Program-made: the position numbers and the translations under genes
Notes under the pieces: generated by a model
Databases searched by the model: none
Seen by the model: the letters and a program-made list of their open reading frames with translations, nothing else
What the model was told of the DNA's origin: nothing
From: Komagataeibacter xylinus
GTDB lineage: Bacteria; Pseudomonadota; Alphaproteobacteria; Acetobacterales; Acetobacteraceae
Direction of reading: 5' to 3'
Assembly: GCF_009834365.1 (NCBI RefSeq)
Contig: NZ_CP041348.1
Location: forward strand, 2,393,001-2,457,000
DNA length: 64,000 nucleotides
Shown: positions 1-6,689 of the stretch, in pieces
Numbering within the stretch: the first letter of the stretch is position 1
Layout: each line of letters starts with the position of its first letter

Positions 1-313
1 GGCCTTGGCTGGATAAATCAGCGGCTTGCATCACGTAGTTTTCCGGAGGTGGAGGAACTCTCACATTTGAAAACGGCTCACGATCCATTGCTGCATATAG
101 CTTACTGATCGTTTTTAGCGTTGGATTTCCTCGCAGATGAAGCCATTTACTGACGGTGCTTTCGTCGACGTCGAGTTCGTCTGCCATCTGAGCCTGTGTG
201 AGACCACGTCTCATGGCTTCTTGAGCAAAAGTTTCGCTGATTGCAGCTTGTAATTCCTCTACAAGCAGCCCGTGCACGCGTTGGAATTTATCTAGGACGA
301 TTCGAAAGGACAT
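1..313 (-). CDS. XRE-family HTH regulator, probable antitoxin (partial)
   Basis: About 104 codons are readable from an ATG at 311-313 before the gene leaves the window. A helix-turn-helix of the XRE/Cro type is plain near residues 35-70 (LTQAQMADELDVDESTVSK). The start lies inside the last codons of the upstream gene, which ends at 288, so the two overlap by 26 nt and are almost certainly co-translated. A toxin-like gene followed by an XRE gene is the HigB-HigA order, so I infer an antitoxin that also represses the pair. The AT content is higher than in the chromosomal genes further right. The C-terminus is not visible, so a different regulator role is possible. Confidence 0.75.
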   Translation of the reverse strand, partial: MSFRIVLDKFQRVHGLLVEELQAAISETFAQEAMRRGLTQAQMADELDVDESTVSKWLHLRGNPTLKTISKLYAAMDREPFSNVRVPPPPENYVMQAADLSSQG

Positions 314-872
314 TTCCGGTTGCCGTTCCAGTGATGGGAGTAAGTAAAGGTTCATTCAGAGATTCTAGAAAAGACCGAGCATCCTTAATAAAGGGGTCCC
401 ATTTTTCATCGCCTTCACCGAGGTGTAGCACGTTGGCGTCTTCTCCGGAATGTAAAATAAGATGATTTATTTCTGGGAACCATCCAAATAGTCGAACATC
501 GTTTGTTTTTAGTTCCCATATTGATTCTGTAATAGGGCGTAGGCACCTCAAATCGATTGGGTAGACCATTTTTCTTCCGTCGCAGAAGCTTTTGAACTTC
601 GCATAAACTTGTACTGCGGGTTCGGGATCATCTGGGTCCTGCACCGTTACGCCAGGTAAACCCTGATCGATCCAGCTTATGAATTTGGGCGTGCCCCATA
701 TTTGTCTCCAATGCCCGTCCCTTAATGGAGGATCGAACGAATAAGGTTCGAACCCATGTTTACGCATCGCGTCTACTAAGGTTGCAATATATGGCAAGGG
801 GGCAGGAGGCACAACGTCCATTTGTGATACATTGGCAGGAAGTGCGGGATTAGAATGAGAGGGGACCGGCAA
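288..872 (-). CDS. HigB/Gp49-like toxin candidate
   Basis: This is a 194-residue soluble protein. The segment near residues 117-140 (IWELKTNDVRLFGWF, then LILHSGED) resembles the core of the phage Gp49/HigB branch of RelE-type ribosome-dependent mRNA endonucleases, where a W-E-L-(R/K) strand precedes an aromatic strand. It is larger than classic HigB (about 90-110 residues), with extra N-terminal sequence. The longest frame begins at a TTG (872) preceded by GGAG at good spacing; an ATG at 819-821 is the alternative start. It overlaps the downstream XRE gene by 26 nt, which supports a toxin-antitoxin operon. The toxin assignment is an inference from weak motif similarity plus gene order. Confidence 0.5.
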   Translation of the reverse strand: MPVPSHSNPALPANVSQMDVVPPAPLPYIATLVDAMRKHGFEPYSFDPPLRDGHWRQIWGTPKFISWIDQGLPGVTVQDPDDPEPAVQVYAKFKSFCDGRKMVYPIDLRCLRPITESIWELKTNDVRLFGWFPEINHLILHSGEDANVLHLGEGDEKWDPFIKDARSFLESLNEPLLTPITGTATGNVLSNRPR

Positions 873-983
873 ACGCGACTCCGAAGCACGCTGAATGATG
901 GCGACAAATTAGCTTGTAACAACACAAGCCGCCACTCTTGCTAACGCTCGTTTCCCTAGGTCAGATAGAGACATAAAAAACGA

Positions 984-1168
984 GTGTTCCACGTGTTCCA
1001 CCACGCTAGGCACCTAGAGTAACTGCGGTTTTTCGGAGGTGCAGAGTGGAACACGTTGGAAAATGCGCGGTGTTCCACGTGTTCCACCTCCGGGCCGGTT
1101 AAGTGCGAAGAATGGCGGTTTCCCACCATTTTCTGCAATCGGAGATGAAAGCACTACCCTGGAACACT
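984..1168. repeat. Iteron cluster 1 (9-bp GTGGAACAC elements)
   Basis: Perfect GTGTTCCAC copies occur in head-to-tail pairs at 984-992/993-1001 and 1070-1078/1079-1087. An inverted copy GTGGAACAC lies at 1046-1054, and TGGAACAC at 1160-1167 falls in the 3' end of the acetyltransferase gene. The 1035-1091 part is also a nested inverted repeat, with GGAGGT at 1035-1040 facing ACCTCC at 1086-1091. The same element recurs at 9320-9564 and 15113-15243. The arrangement resembles replication iterons. Short open frames here that read as Glu-His-Val or Phe-His-Val repeats are products of the repeat, not genes. Confidence 0.8.
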
Positions 1169-1753
1169 TTCGTATGCCTGCAGGAAATCCTCGATGTTAT
1201 CGCTCATCAGCAGGGGCATCCGGGCCCGTATGACCTTCTCGGGCCAGTCCCACCATGCCAATGCCAGCAACCGCTCGATGGTTCTCTCAGGGAAGCGGTA
1301 TTTGATGACCCGGGCCGGATTGCCACCGACGATGGCATAAGGCGGTACGTCCTTCGTCACCACGGCCGCCGTGGCGATGATCGCGCCAGACCCTATGGTT
1401 ATGCCGGACATGATGTTGGCCCGCGCGCCGATCCAGACGTCATTACCGATCACAATATCTCCCTTGGTGGAATGGTCATCGGATGCGTCAGCTGCTTCGG
1501 GCCAGAAATTGCACTGGTTCTTGAACGGGTAGGTGGTGATCGTGTCCGTGCGGTGGTTGCCCAGGATCATCAGCACCTCGCGGGCGATCGAGCAGTATTT
1601 TCCGATCTTCAGGCCGGCATATTCGGCCTCTATGATGATGGGAGAGCCCTTGGCGCCATACGTATGGTCCCCGATCTCCCAGCCCCATTCCTCGATCTCG
1701 TGGGCCAGTGTGTAGCGTAGGAGCAGCGAAAAGGCGTTCTTGCCGTAATACAT
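1154..1753 (-). CDS. CatB/Vat-type xenobiotic O-acetyltransferase
   Basis: This 199-residue protein belongs to the left-handed beta-helix acetyltransferases of the CatB/VatD type, which use acetyl-CoA to modify hydroxyl groups on small molecules, including chloramphenicol or streptogramin A in some members. The hexapeptide section is clear ([19 protein letters not shown], then [13 protein letters not shown] and [12 protein letters not shown]). The family's catalytic-loop type sequence ILGNHRTD with an early His is present, and a typical C-terminal WWDWP helix follows. The start ATG at 1751-1753 has GGGAG upstream; an upstream in-frame start would add 30 unconvincing residues. It is a lone cargo gene of the island. 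The substrate cannot be read from the sequence, and resistance is not established. Confidence 0.85.
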   Translation of the reverse strand: MYYGKNAFSLLLRYTLAHEIEEWGWEIGDHTYGAKGSPIIIEAEYAGLKIGKYCSIAREVLMILGNHRTDTITTYPFKNQCNFWPEAADASDDHSTKGDIVIGNDVWIGARANIMSGITIGSGAIIATAAVVTKDVPPYAIVGGNPARVIKYRFPERTIERLLALAWWDWPEKVIRARMPLLMSDNIEDFLQAYESVPG

Positions 1754-1937
1754 GGGGCTGCGCTCTCCCGTTCTGGTTGAGGTTATGCGATGTGCGTTTC
1801 TGCATATCGGCTGCCGAAGTGTCAGGCTTTTAACGGCACGCACCCAATGTCCGCAATGAGGCTAAGAAAACCGCAATGTTTCGTGACTTATGAAGGGTTG
1901 ACGGATCTCTCTCTGATCGCAATGTATGGGGGGTCCG

Positions 1938-2013
1938 GTGAGGTGAGAACGGCTACCTCACGCACCTGCTAGCCGCAGGTAACTAACCTGGCACCTCTTA
2001 TGCCGCGAAGAGG
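1938..2013. other. Three consecutive hairpins upstream of the acetyltransferase
   Basis: Three inverted repeats follow each other: GTGAGGT (1938-1944) with ACCTCAC (1955-1961), ACCTGC (1964-1969) with GCAGGT (1975-1980), and CCTCTT (1994-1999) with AAGAGG (2008-2013). They lie 185-260 nt upstream of the acetyltransferase start, in what would be its leader or promoter. They could be operators or a leader structure. No leader peptide was identified. Confidence 0.45.
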
Positions 2014-2051
2014 GCTGGGCCAAGAGATCGGGGATTGCGTCCCGCCCGGAC

Positions 2052-2083
2052 AAAAAAGAGACCGGTTCGCCGGTCTTTTTTTT
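2052..2083. terminator. Rho-independent terminator, usable from both strands
   Basis: The stem GACCGG-ttcg-CCGGTC is flanked by AAAAAA on the left and TTTTTTTT on the right, so it ends transcripts from either side. The stop codon of the nuclease-like gene (2082-2084) sits at its edge, so it terminates the HTH-nuclease operon. Confidence 0.9.
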
Positions 2084-2501
2084 ATGGGCGAACAGGAAGG
2101 CAGAGGCGGCCGGCGGCGCGCCTGGTGGTAATGGTTCGTTCTGGCACACGGTAGGCGGTCTTCACGCGATAAAGCCCGTCTCGGTCCCGTTCCAGCCCTA
2201 CGGCAATCAGGACATATTCGCCTTCCTGCTGGCTTGATCGAAAGCGTATCACAAGTTCAAAATTGTCCGCATGTTTGGGGGCTTGCCCTATCAATCCGGG
2301 CGATTGGCCAACGCGCCGAAGGGCGGACATGCACATGGCATAGTCTTCTGGATGGTCCTTGGCGATATGCCAATGGGCCTGCCGACTGAGGTAAAGTTCC
2401 CCCGGTTCGAGGTCTGTTTGCAATGTGCGGTTAATAAGCTGAACGTCGAGAGAGCCTAATCGGAGCGCAACGCATTGAGCTTTGCTTGTGGGTGCCTCCA
2501 C
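2082..2501 (-). CDS. Phage-type BECR-fold nuclease candidate (PBECR-like), probable toxin
   Basis: This is a 139-residue protein from a GTG at 2499-2501. Residues about 35-120 fit the pattern of the phage Barnase-EndoU-ColicinE5/D-RelE-like domains: GELYLS, a His-containing helix ending in H-P (HIAKDHPED), a Ser-Pro-containing turn, a central strand pair, and a final strand VKTAYRVPE. In such proteins the His and the terminal Thr/Tyr region line the active site. It starts immediately after the stop of the XRE gene (2502), so the two form one operon with the regulator first. I infer a toxin or RNase held in check by that regulator. It may instead be a phage-accessory nuclease. Confidence 0.5.
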   Translation of the reverse strand: MEAPTSKAQCVALRLGSLDVQLINRTLQTDLEPGELYLSRQAHWHIAKDHPEDYAMCMSALRRVGQSPGLIGQAPKHADNFELVIRFRSSQQEGEYVLIAVGLERDRDGLYRVKTAYRVPERTITTRRAAGRLCLPVRP

Positions 2502-2765
2502 CTATTCGCTCTTCCTCAACCGCACCCCAGCCCCACCACCATTCTCAGCGATGAACTCGACTCCAGCCGCCTCCAGGGCGGCGCGGATGGCAGAGATTGT
2601 TGATTTTCTGGGGGCTGTCACTTCATCCTCGAATCGGACGATAGTGCGTTTTGGCACGCCACTGGCCTCAACCAGTCGGTCCCTTGACCACCCCAATAAT
2701 CCTCGGGCGGCGCGAACCTGTGCGGATGTAATGTCCTCCACAGCGCCATTTGTGCTTGCGTTCAT
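2502..2765 (-). CDS. XRE-family HTH regulator paired with the nuclease-like gene
   Basis: This 87-residue protein begins at an ATG (2763-2765) and consists almost wholly of one HTH unit: AARGLLGWSRDRLVEASGVP, then TIVRFEDE and a second helical part, ending in GGGAGVRLR. This GLLGWS...GVP...TI.RFE form is common in alphaproteobacterial phage-type regulators. A longer in-frame reading to 2855 adds 30 residues of poor composition. It lies directly upstream of the BECR-like gene with no gap, and so is the likely antitoxin or autorepressor. It is divergent from the small-gene operon, so it may also control that operon through the palindrome at 2953-2970. Confidence 0.7.
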   Translation of the reverse strand: MNASTNGAVEDITSAQVRAARGLLGWSRDRLVEASGVPKRTIVRFEDEVTAPRKSTISAIRAALEAAGVEFIAENGGGAGVRLRKSE

Positions 2766-2874
2766 CTGCACATAGTGGCATCCAGAAGGACGTTCCGCAA
2801 GGAGCGAACGACCGGACAGGGAGCTTGGACCCTCCCATGCCCGGCCTAACCACAACCGAAGCGGAGTTTCGGCA

Positions 2875-3126
2875 ATGGCTAATCGTGCCTATAGCACGCC
2901 CAGACACACATGGGCATGCTCCCGGCTGGGTACAAGCGTACTCAGCTCCATTTTTCCCAAAGCTGGGAAAGACCCCTTACTTACATCCGAGCATCTGGCG
3001 GCCGGGCTGATCTTCCCCGCGCTGCTCCTGCTCGCCCTGGCCGGGTTCGCCCAGCCGGAGATTCTGCGCTGCGGCAGCGCGAAACCCCACCCCACAGTGA
3101 TCGCGCTGGCGGAGGTGGCCCGATGA
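2875..3126 (+). CDS. Small hydrophobic ORF at the head of the small-gene operon
   Basis: The open frame gives 83 residues, but only the part from about 2990 has the GC-rich third positions of a real gene (GLIFPALLLLALAGFAQPEI). Its stop TGA overlaps the ATG of the next gene as ATGA, the same linkage used through the rest of the operon, which supports expression. The true start is unclear, and the front may be missing or noncoding. The hydrophobic stretch could be a single membrane helix or signal peptide. I do not recognise a family. Confidence 0.35.
   Translation: MANRAYSTPRHTWACSRLGTSVLSSIFPKAGKDPLLTSEHLAAGLIFPALLLLALAGFAQPEILRCGSAKPHPTVIALAEVAR
2953..2970. promoter_or_regulatory. 18-bp operator-like palindrome
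   Basis: TTTCCCA-aagc-TGGGAAA is a perfect 7-bp inverted repeat with a 4-nt centre. It lies between the divergent XRE gene (start 2765) and the small-gene operon (coding from about 2990). Size and position fit a repressor operator; the binding protein is a guess. Confidence 0.4.
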
Positions 3127-3320
3127 GCGAGACACCGAGAGACCGCGTGCATGCCATCGTATGCGATTTGGGGTCTTTGGCTGAAATCTTGGATGCCCTG
3201 ATCTCCGCCTCAGAACCTGTCCCCGTGCAGTGGATGCATGGATGGGTAAAGCGCCTCCACACCGAACTGGATGTGGCATGGCTGGGTATCCCCGATGAGC
3301 GCCGGGAGAGAGCTAAATGA
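3123..3320 (+). CDS. Small hypothetical protein (65 aa)
   Basis: This is a 65-residue acidic/basic mixed helical protein with no known motif. It starts at ATG 3123 with GGAGG upstream. The start overlaps the previous frame and its stop overlaps the next gene (3317), both as 4-nt overlaps, so it is one link of a translationally coupled chain. The composition (Trp, Arg and Glu rich, no membrane segment) suggests a soluble cytoplasmic protein. Function unknown. Confidence 0.6.
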   Translation: MSETPRDRVHAIVCDLGSLAEILDALISASEPVPVQWMHGWVKRLHTELDVAWLGIPDERRERAK

Positions 3321-3577
3321 CCAGCCCCATCCGCAAGGCCACCATGGCCGCCCTTGGCGCTGATCGCCGGTGCTGGAAGGAACCCGCCACCATCGACGCG
3401 GAAACACAGATGCGGCGTTTTGGCGTGGCCTACCGCAAGGTCATCCGCACGCCCGCCCGAACTCTTTCCGATCTACAGGACAAAGCCCGGCTGGTGATGC
3501 TGTGTAATCCGAAGCCCGACACCATAGAGGGCAGCCTTGCCCGTGACATTCTGGCGATGAAGGGAGGGGTGAAGTGA
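3317..3577 (+). CDS. Small hypothetical protein (86 aa)
   Basis: This 86-residue basic protein begins MTSPIRKATMAAL and is Arg/Lys rich throughout. No domain is recognised. It overlaps its neighbours by 4 nt on each side. The basic charge would suit nucleic acid binding, but nothing more specific is visible. Confidence 0.6.
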   Translation: MTSPIRKATMAALGADRRCWKEPATIDAETQMRRFGVAYRKVIRTPARTLSDLQDKARLVMLCNPKPDTIEGSLARDILAMKGGVK

Positions 3578-3807
3578 AAGACCCTTATGATCTCGGCAAG
3601 TTAATCGTAACCACGGAAAATAGCTGTAACGAACTGGACCGGCTTGTGCATGCCCTTCGGCTGATGGGTAGCCAGATGATGGACGCTGCCGACATTCCAG
3701 CGCCCGCGCCTACCAAAGAGGACATTGGAGGATGGGCAGACGGGCCTTATTGGGCAGCCCATACGCTGGAAAAGATCATCGCCGGTCTGCGGAGGGCCAC
3801 GAAATGA
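3574..3807 (+). CDS. Small hypothetical protein (77 aa)
   Basis: This 77-residue protein starts at GTG 3574, which overlaps the previous TGA. It is predicted helical, with two amphipathic stretches (NSCNELDRLVHALRLMG and WAAHTLEKIIAGLR). No family is recognised. The next gene begins 4 nt before its end. Confidence 0.55.
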   Translation: MKDPYDLGKLIVTTENSCNELDRLVHALRLMGSQMMDAADIPAPAPTKEDIGGWADGPYWAAHTLEKIIAGLRRATK

Positions 3808-4052
3808 GCTGTATCCCGAACTTCCCGGAGAGAGGGGAATATGCCCTCAACTGGCAGCAGCACACAGCCCAGCACTTGCGGAATACCCTTCACACCCTCG
3901 CGCATGACATGGACATGACCGATGAGGTCACCATGGAGATCAAGAGTCGGTGGATGGACGTGGTGTTCTGGCTGGCTGACTTCACCGCAAAAATGGAGGC
4001 CACCGCACAGGAGGACGCCGAGGCTGTGAAGGCCGGAGGGTATGCAAAATGA
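3804..4052 (+). CDS. Small hypothetical protein (82 aa)
   Basis: This 82-residue protein starts at ATG 3804, chosen because it forms the 4-nt overlap used across this operon; longer frames upstream are not in keeping with it. The middle is a His-rich helix (QQHTAQHLRNTLHTLAHDMD), followed by an acidic C-terminal helix. Function unknown; probably cytoplasmic. Confidence 0.55.
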   Translation: MSCIPNFPERGEYALNWQQHTAQHLRNTLHTLAHDMDMTDEVTMEIKSRWMDVVFWLADFTAKMEATAQEDAEAVKAGGYAK

Positions 4053-4171
4053 AACGCATCCTGATCCACGCAGCCCTGTGGTTTCTCATCCCGCTATCAG
4101 CCTGGACGATCCGGGCTGGCAACGCGCTGGGTATCCTGACAATGCGCCTGTGGGCGGAGGTAAAACCATGA
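4049..4171 (+). CDS. Very small membrane peptide (40 aa)
   Basis: This 40-codon gene starts at ATG 4049 and ends at TGA 4169-4171. One hydrophobic helix covers residues 4-20 (ILIHAALWFLIPLSAW), preceded by Lys-Arg, so it should insert in the inner membrane or act as a signal-anchor. Both ends overlap neighbours by 4 nt (ATGA), which is the main evidence that it is translated. Candidates are a holin-like or membrane-perturbing peptide, but no family match can be claimed. Confidence 0.5.
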   Translation: MKRILIHAALWFLIPLSAWTIRAGNALGILTMRLWAEVKP

Positions 4172-4467
4172 GCAAGAGCCCGGAAGCCCCGGTCACGCCG
4201 ATCGTGCCGGACCTGCAGTTCATAGGCTGGCAGATAGCCGAACAGACGTTCTCAGACGGGGAAGGAGCGGCAAAGCTGCTCGATTACCTGCAGGGCGCAG
4301 CCTATGCCATTGGCTTTTCCATCTGGAAGGAAGGCGGCGTGCCCCGTGGCCAGATGCATTACGTGGCCGAGACCATCGCCCAGGCGGGGAAAGCCCGTTG
4401 GGTCGAACTGACGATGGACCCGGCTTTCATCGCTTTCCTGTCCGCAGACCCGGAGGGCCGGGCATGA
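4168..4467 (+). CDS. Small hypothetical protein (99 aa)
   Basis: This 99-residue protein starts at ATG 4168 (4-nt overlap with the membrane peptide gene). It has a low-complexity Pro-rich N-terminus and a globular rest (FIGWQIAEQTF, LLDYLQGAAYAIGFS). No known motif. It overlaps the following HTH-like gene by 4 nt. Confidence 0.6.
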   Translation: MSKSPEAPVTPIVPDLQFIGWQIAEQTFSDGEGAAKLLDYLQGAAYAIGFSIWKEGGVPRGQMHYVAETIAQAGKARWVELTMDPAFIAFLSADPEGRA

Positions 4468-4793
4468 GCCGTCCTGCACGCACCTGGTCCGCCCGCGACC
4501 TCCGCCGGATTGAACACCTCCGCAAGGAGGGTCTGTCATGGCGCGAGGTAGGCGAGGCGATGGGCAGCAGTTCCGCGTCCTGCCACCGGGCATGGCGCGC
4601 GCATACCGCGCCATCCAGCCTCGCAACGCCCGACCGGCTGGCCGCCATACAGGCTGCCACCACGGAAATCAGCGTCATGGCCGGGATACTGGCCCGCATG
4701 GTGGAGGGGGACAAACAGACCGACACTGAGCTGGCATGGCTGGCCGATGGGATCGGTCGATATGCCCACGCCATTGAGGACTGCCTGTCATGA
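4464..4793 (+). CDS. Small HTH (SANT/GcrA-like) DNA-binding protein
   Basis: This 109-residue protein is last in the small-gene chain. Residues 6-45 have the tri-helical pattern of Myb/SANT or GcrA-type DNA-binding domains (WSARDLRRIEHLRKEGLSW, then REVGEAMGSSSASCHRAW). Phages and islands of alphaproteobacteria often carry such proteins as regulators. The C-terminal half is helical with no named domain. Position at the end of an operon of unknown genes suggests regulation or DNA packaging/processing, but this is inference. Confidence 0.6.
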   Translation: MSRPARTWSARDLRRIEHLRKEGLSWREVGEAMGSSSASCHRAWRAHTAPSSLATPDRLAAIQAATTEISVMAGILARMVEGDKQTDTELAWLADGIGRYAHAIEDCLS

Positions 4794-4908
4794 AAACAAC
4801 TGCGGGCGGTCCATAAACCAGATTGTGTCCCGGCGTGTCTGGGAATGTCATGCAATACTCGCAAACATGAAGTTTGGGTAACGGCTGTTTGGAACAGGAG
4901 GCTTGTTC

Positions 4909-5577
4909 ATGGCTGATGATGAGGAAGAACTGGGGGTGATTGGTTCCGGATATGGCTGTGGTTATACCCCCAATCATGTACATCGAAAAAAGCACAGAAG
5001 TGCCATGAAATTGGCCGATGAAATCGACAATCCAGTTCTGATGTGGGCAGAAGTATATGATTATCTAGTGCATACCTGTATTTTGGAACTTAACGATGGA
5101 GAAGAAGTCGCGGTCTCTGATGTGATTATTATGCCAGAAATGGCGGATTTCTTTCTGCGGATAGCATATGAGGTTCTTTGTTTGGCAGAAGGCAAGCGCC
5201 GTGCTGGAGAGGTTAGTGATCATAGTGATTTTTTATTTAACTCATCTCCTGTATTACCCAAAGAAGCCATTAAGTTGTTGCCACAGGCCCTAAGCTTTAC
5301 GCGTCGAGGCTACAATGCTTTTGCTGAGCTGGCTGCTATTCGTCAGAAAATCCAAGAAGCCAGATTATATGACTGTCTGCTCGCAGATGGGCTGAGCTCT
5401 CGAGAGGCGCTGGATGCGTTGTCTCACGAGTTTGGGGAACTGGATCATGCCAGGCGTCGTAAGCGCATCAGAGAAGGGCGATATTTCCGAGAACGCCATG
5501 TCTGGTTTGAATCTGATGACGCGACGTTTCGTCATCTGTGCTGGCGCATGAAGATAGGTGACGCCAAGAACCAATAA
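4909..5577 (+). CDS. Hypothetical protein, AT-rich (222 aa)
   Basis: The start ATG 4909 has AGGAGG seven bases upstream, a strong ribosome site. The protein is acidic at the front (MADDEEELGVIGSG), mostly helical, and ends in a Arg-rich segment (HARRRKRIREGRYF) followed by Trp/His-rich residues. There is no membrane segment and no recognised domain. Its third positions are clearly more AT-rich than those of the neighbouring genes, so it has probably arrived separately on the island. It stands alone, about 115 nt after the small-gene operon. Confidence 0.7.
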   Translation: MADDEEELGVIGSGYGCGYTPNHVHRKKHRSAMKLADEIDNPVLMWAEVYDYLVHTCILELNDGEEVAVSDVIIMPEMADFFLRIAYEVLCLAEGKRRAGEVSDHSDFLFNSSPVLPKEAIKLLPQALSFTRRGYNAFAELAAIRQKIQEARLYDCLLADGLSSREALDALSHEFGELDHARRRKRIREGRYFRERHVWFESDDATFRHLCWRMKIGDAKNQ

Positions 5578-5645
5578 GGGATGAAACGTCGGGCCGTCCT
5601 TCTTTCTGGAAACCTGCATGATAATGGGAATATTTCAGAATCCAT

Positions 5646-5663
5646 GACACGCCCTGACGTGTC
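5646..5663. promoter_or_regulatory. Inverted repeat upstream of the AlpA-like gene
   Basis: GACACG-ccctga-CGTGTC lies 26-43 nt before the AlpA-like start codon. It is a plausible autoregulatory operator of that gene. Confidence 0.3.
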
Positions 5664-5688
5664 GCAATGGATATGGAGATTCCCACAC

Positions 5689-5886
5689 ATGCCGATTGCC
5701 TTGACCGACCGTGTCCTCTTGCGGATCGATGATGTCATGCGGGAGACAGGAGCCAGTCGCTCCACCGTCCATCGCCTGATGGCTGCAGGGACACTGGTTC
5801 GGGTGAAGATCGGGCGGGCCACGCGGATTACGGCAGACAGCTACGCCGCATGGATCGCCTCGCTGACGCAGCCCGACAATGCCTGA
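5689..5886 (+). CDS. AlpA-like winged-helix regulator/excisionase
   Basis: This 65-residue protein of AlpA/MerR-like type is the small activator or excisionase family found on P4-type satellites and integrative elements. The recognition unit is clear: DDVMRETGASRSTVHRLMAA, then GTLVRVKIGRATRI as the wing, then a short helix AAWIAS. The start ATG 5689 removes an upstream extension of poor composition and leaves a GGAG upstream. It precedes the replication genes by about 220 nt, so it may switch on replication or excision. No integrase is visible in the window to pair it with. Confidence 0.7.
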   Translation: MPIALTDRVLLRIDDVMRETGASRSTVHRLMAAGTLVRVKIGRATRITADSYAAWIASLTQPDNA

Positions 5887-6111
5887 AATGGAAATCGCCA
5901 GCCCACGATAAGCGGACCGGCGACCCGGAAACACCACACAAACAATGATTGCACAGCGTTTGTAGGGACTGCCGGGTCGATTCGTCCATCTAAATTCGTG
6001 GCTGGCACATAGGAAAGTGCCGATGCCGAGCCTTGAAAAGCGCGGACACCCGGAGTCCGTACAGAATCCGGGAAATTCCCTCCTTCTGGCCGTCTGGCCG
6101 GAGGTGCGCGC

Positions 6112-6384
6112 ATGAGTGGAACCACTGCTTTTGACGCCGCCACGCGCCAGCAGATGGTGCGGGCCATGACGCGCGACTACCTCGATCAGCTGGAACGCTG
6201 CATCGCACAGGACCCGCCCCCCTTGGGTGAGGGACGTAGCATTGCCCAGTGCGCGGCGTTCTCCGCCATGAGCCACCTTCTGGGGCTGGAACTGGAACGT
6301 GCCGGACAGCAGGCCCTTGAGGTGCTGGTCGGTGCCGTAACCATCATGCGCGATGTGGCGCTGGGGCGGGAGTTGCAGCCATGA
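6112..6384 (+). CDS. Small hypothetical protein before the primase genes
   Basis: This 90-residue helical protein starts at ATG 6112 with GGAGG upstream. Its stop overlaps the start of the primase-finger protein by 4 nt, so it belongs to the replication operon. No domain is recognised. A role as an accessory to the primase/helicase is inferred from position only. Confidence 0.65.
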   Translation: MSGTTAFDAATRQQMVRAMTRDYLDQLERCIAQDPPPLGEGRSIAQCAAFSAMSHLLGLELERAGQQALEVLVGAVTIMRDVALGRELQP

Positions 6385-6689
6385 CCCGGCACCGTATCGA
6401 CTTCGAGCGTATCAATCGTGCCGCCCTGGTCGCATTGCCTGCCCTGCTGGGGCGCTGGCTGCCGGACGGCAGGCGCGAAGGCCACGAATGGGTGGCCCGC
6501 AATCCCCGGCGCGGCGACCGCGAACCGGGCTCCTTCAAGGTGAACATGAATACCTGCCGCTGGTCTGACTTTGCCACGGGCGACCGGGGCGGTGATCCCG
6601 TATCGCTGGCCGCCTACCTGTTCAATATCCGCCAGGGCGAGGCCGCAGCCCGTCTGGCGACCATGCTGGGGCTGGGAGGTGACGCATGA
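6381..6689 (+). CDS. Degenerate CHC2-type primase finger protein
   Basis: This 102-residue protein resembles the N-terminal finger module of DNA primases after loss of its zinc ligands: EGHEWVARNPRRGDREPGS, then CRWSDFATGDRGGDPVSLAA, the last matching the GxGGDxISL segment that follows the CHC2 finger. Only one Cys remains, so zinc binding is unlikely. It overlaps the DUF927 gene by 4 nt. The pair probably acts together, this unit aiding template recognition and the next providing TOPRIM and helicase parts. Confidence 0.7.
   Translation: MTRHRIDFERINRAALVALPALLGRWLPDGRREGHEWVARNPRRGDREPGSFKVNMNTCRWSDFATGDRGGDPVSLAAYLFNIRQGEAAARLATMLGLGGDA

Noticed and set aside
956..1138. Open frames rich in Glu-His-Val or Val-Phe-His repeats over iteron clusters 1 and 2
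   Set aside because: They arise from translating the 9-bp repeat and have no ribosome site or other protein features.
1103..1720. Plus-strand 205-aa frame opposite the acetyltransferase
   Set aside because: Antisense to a clear beta-helix acetyltransferase; composition is that of a shadow frame.
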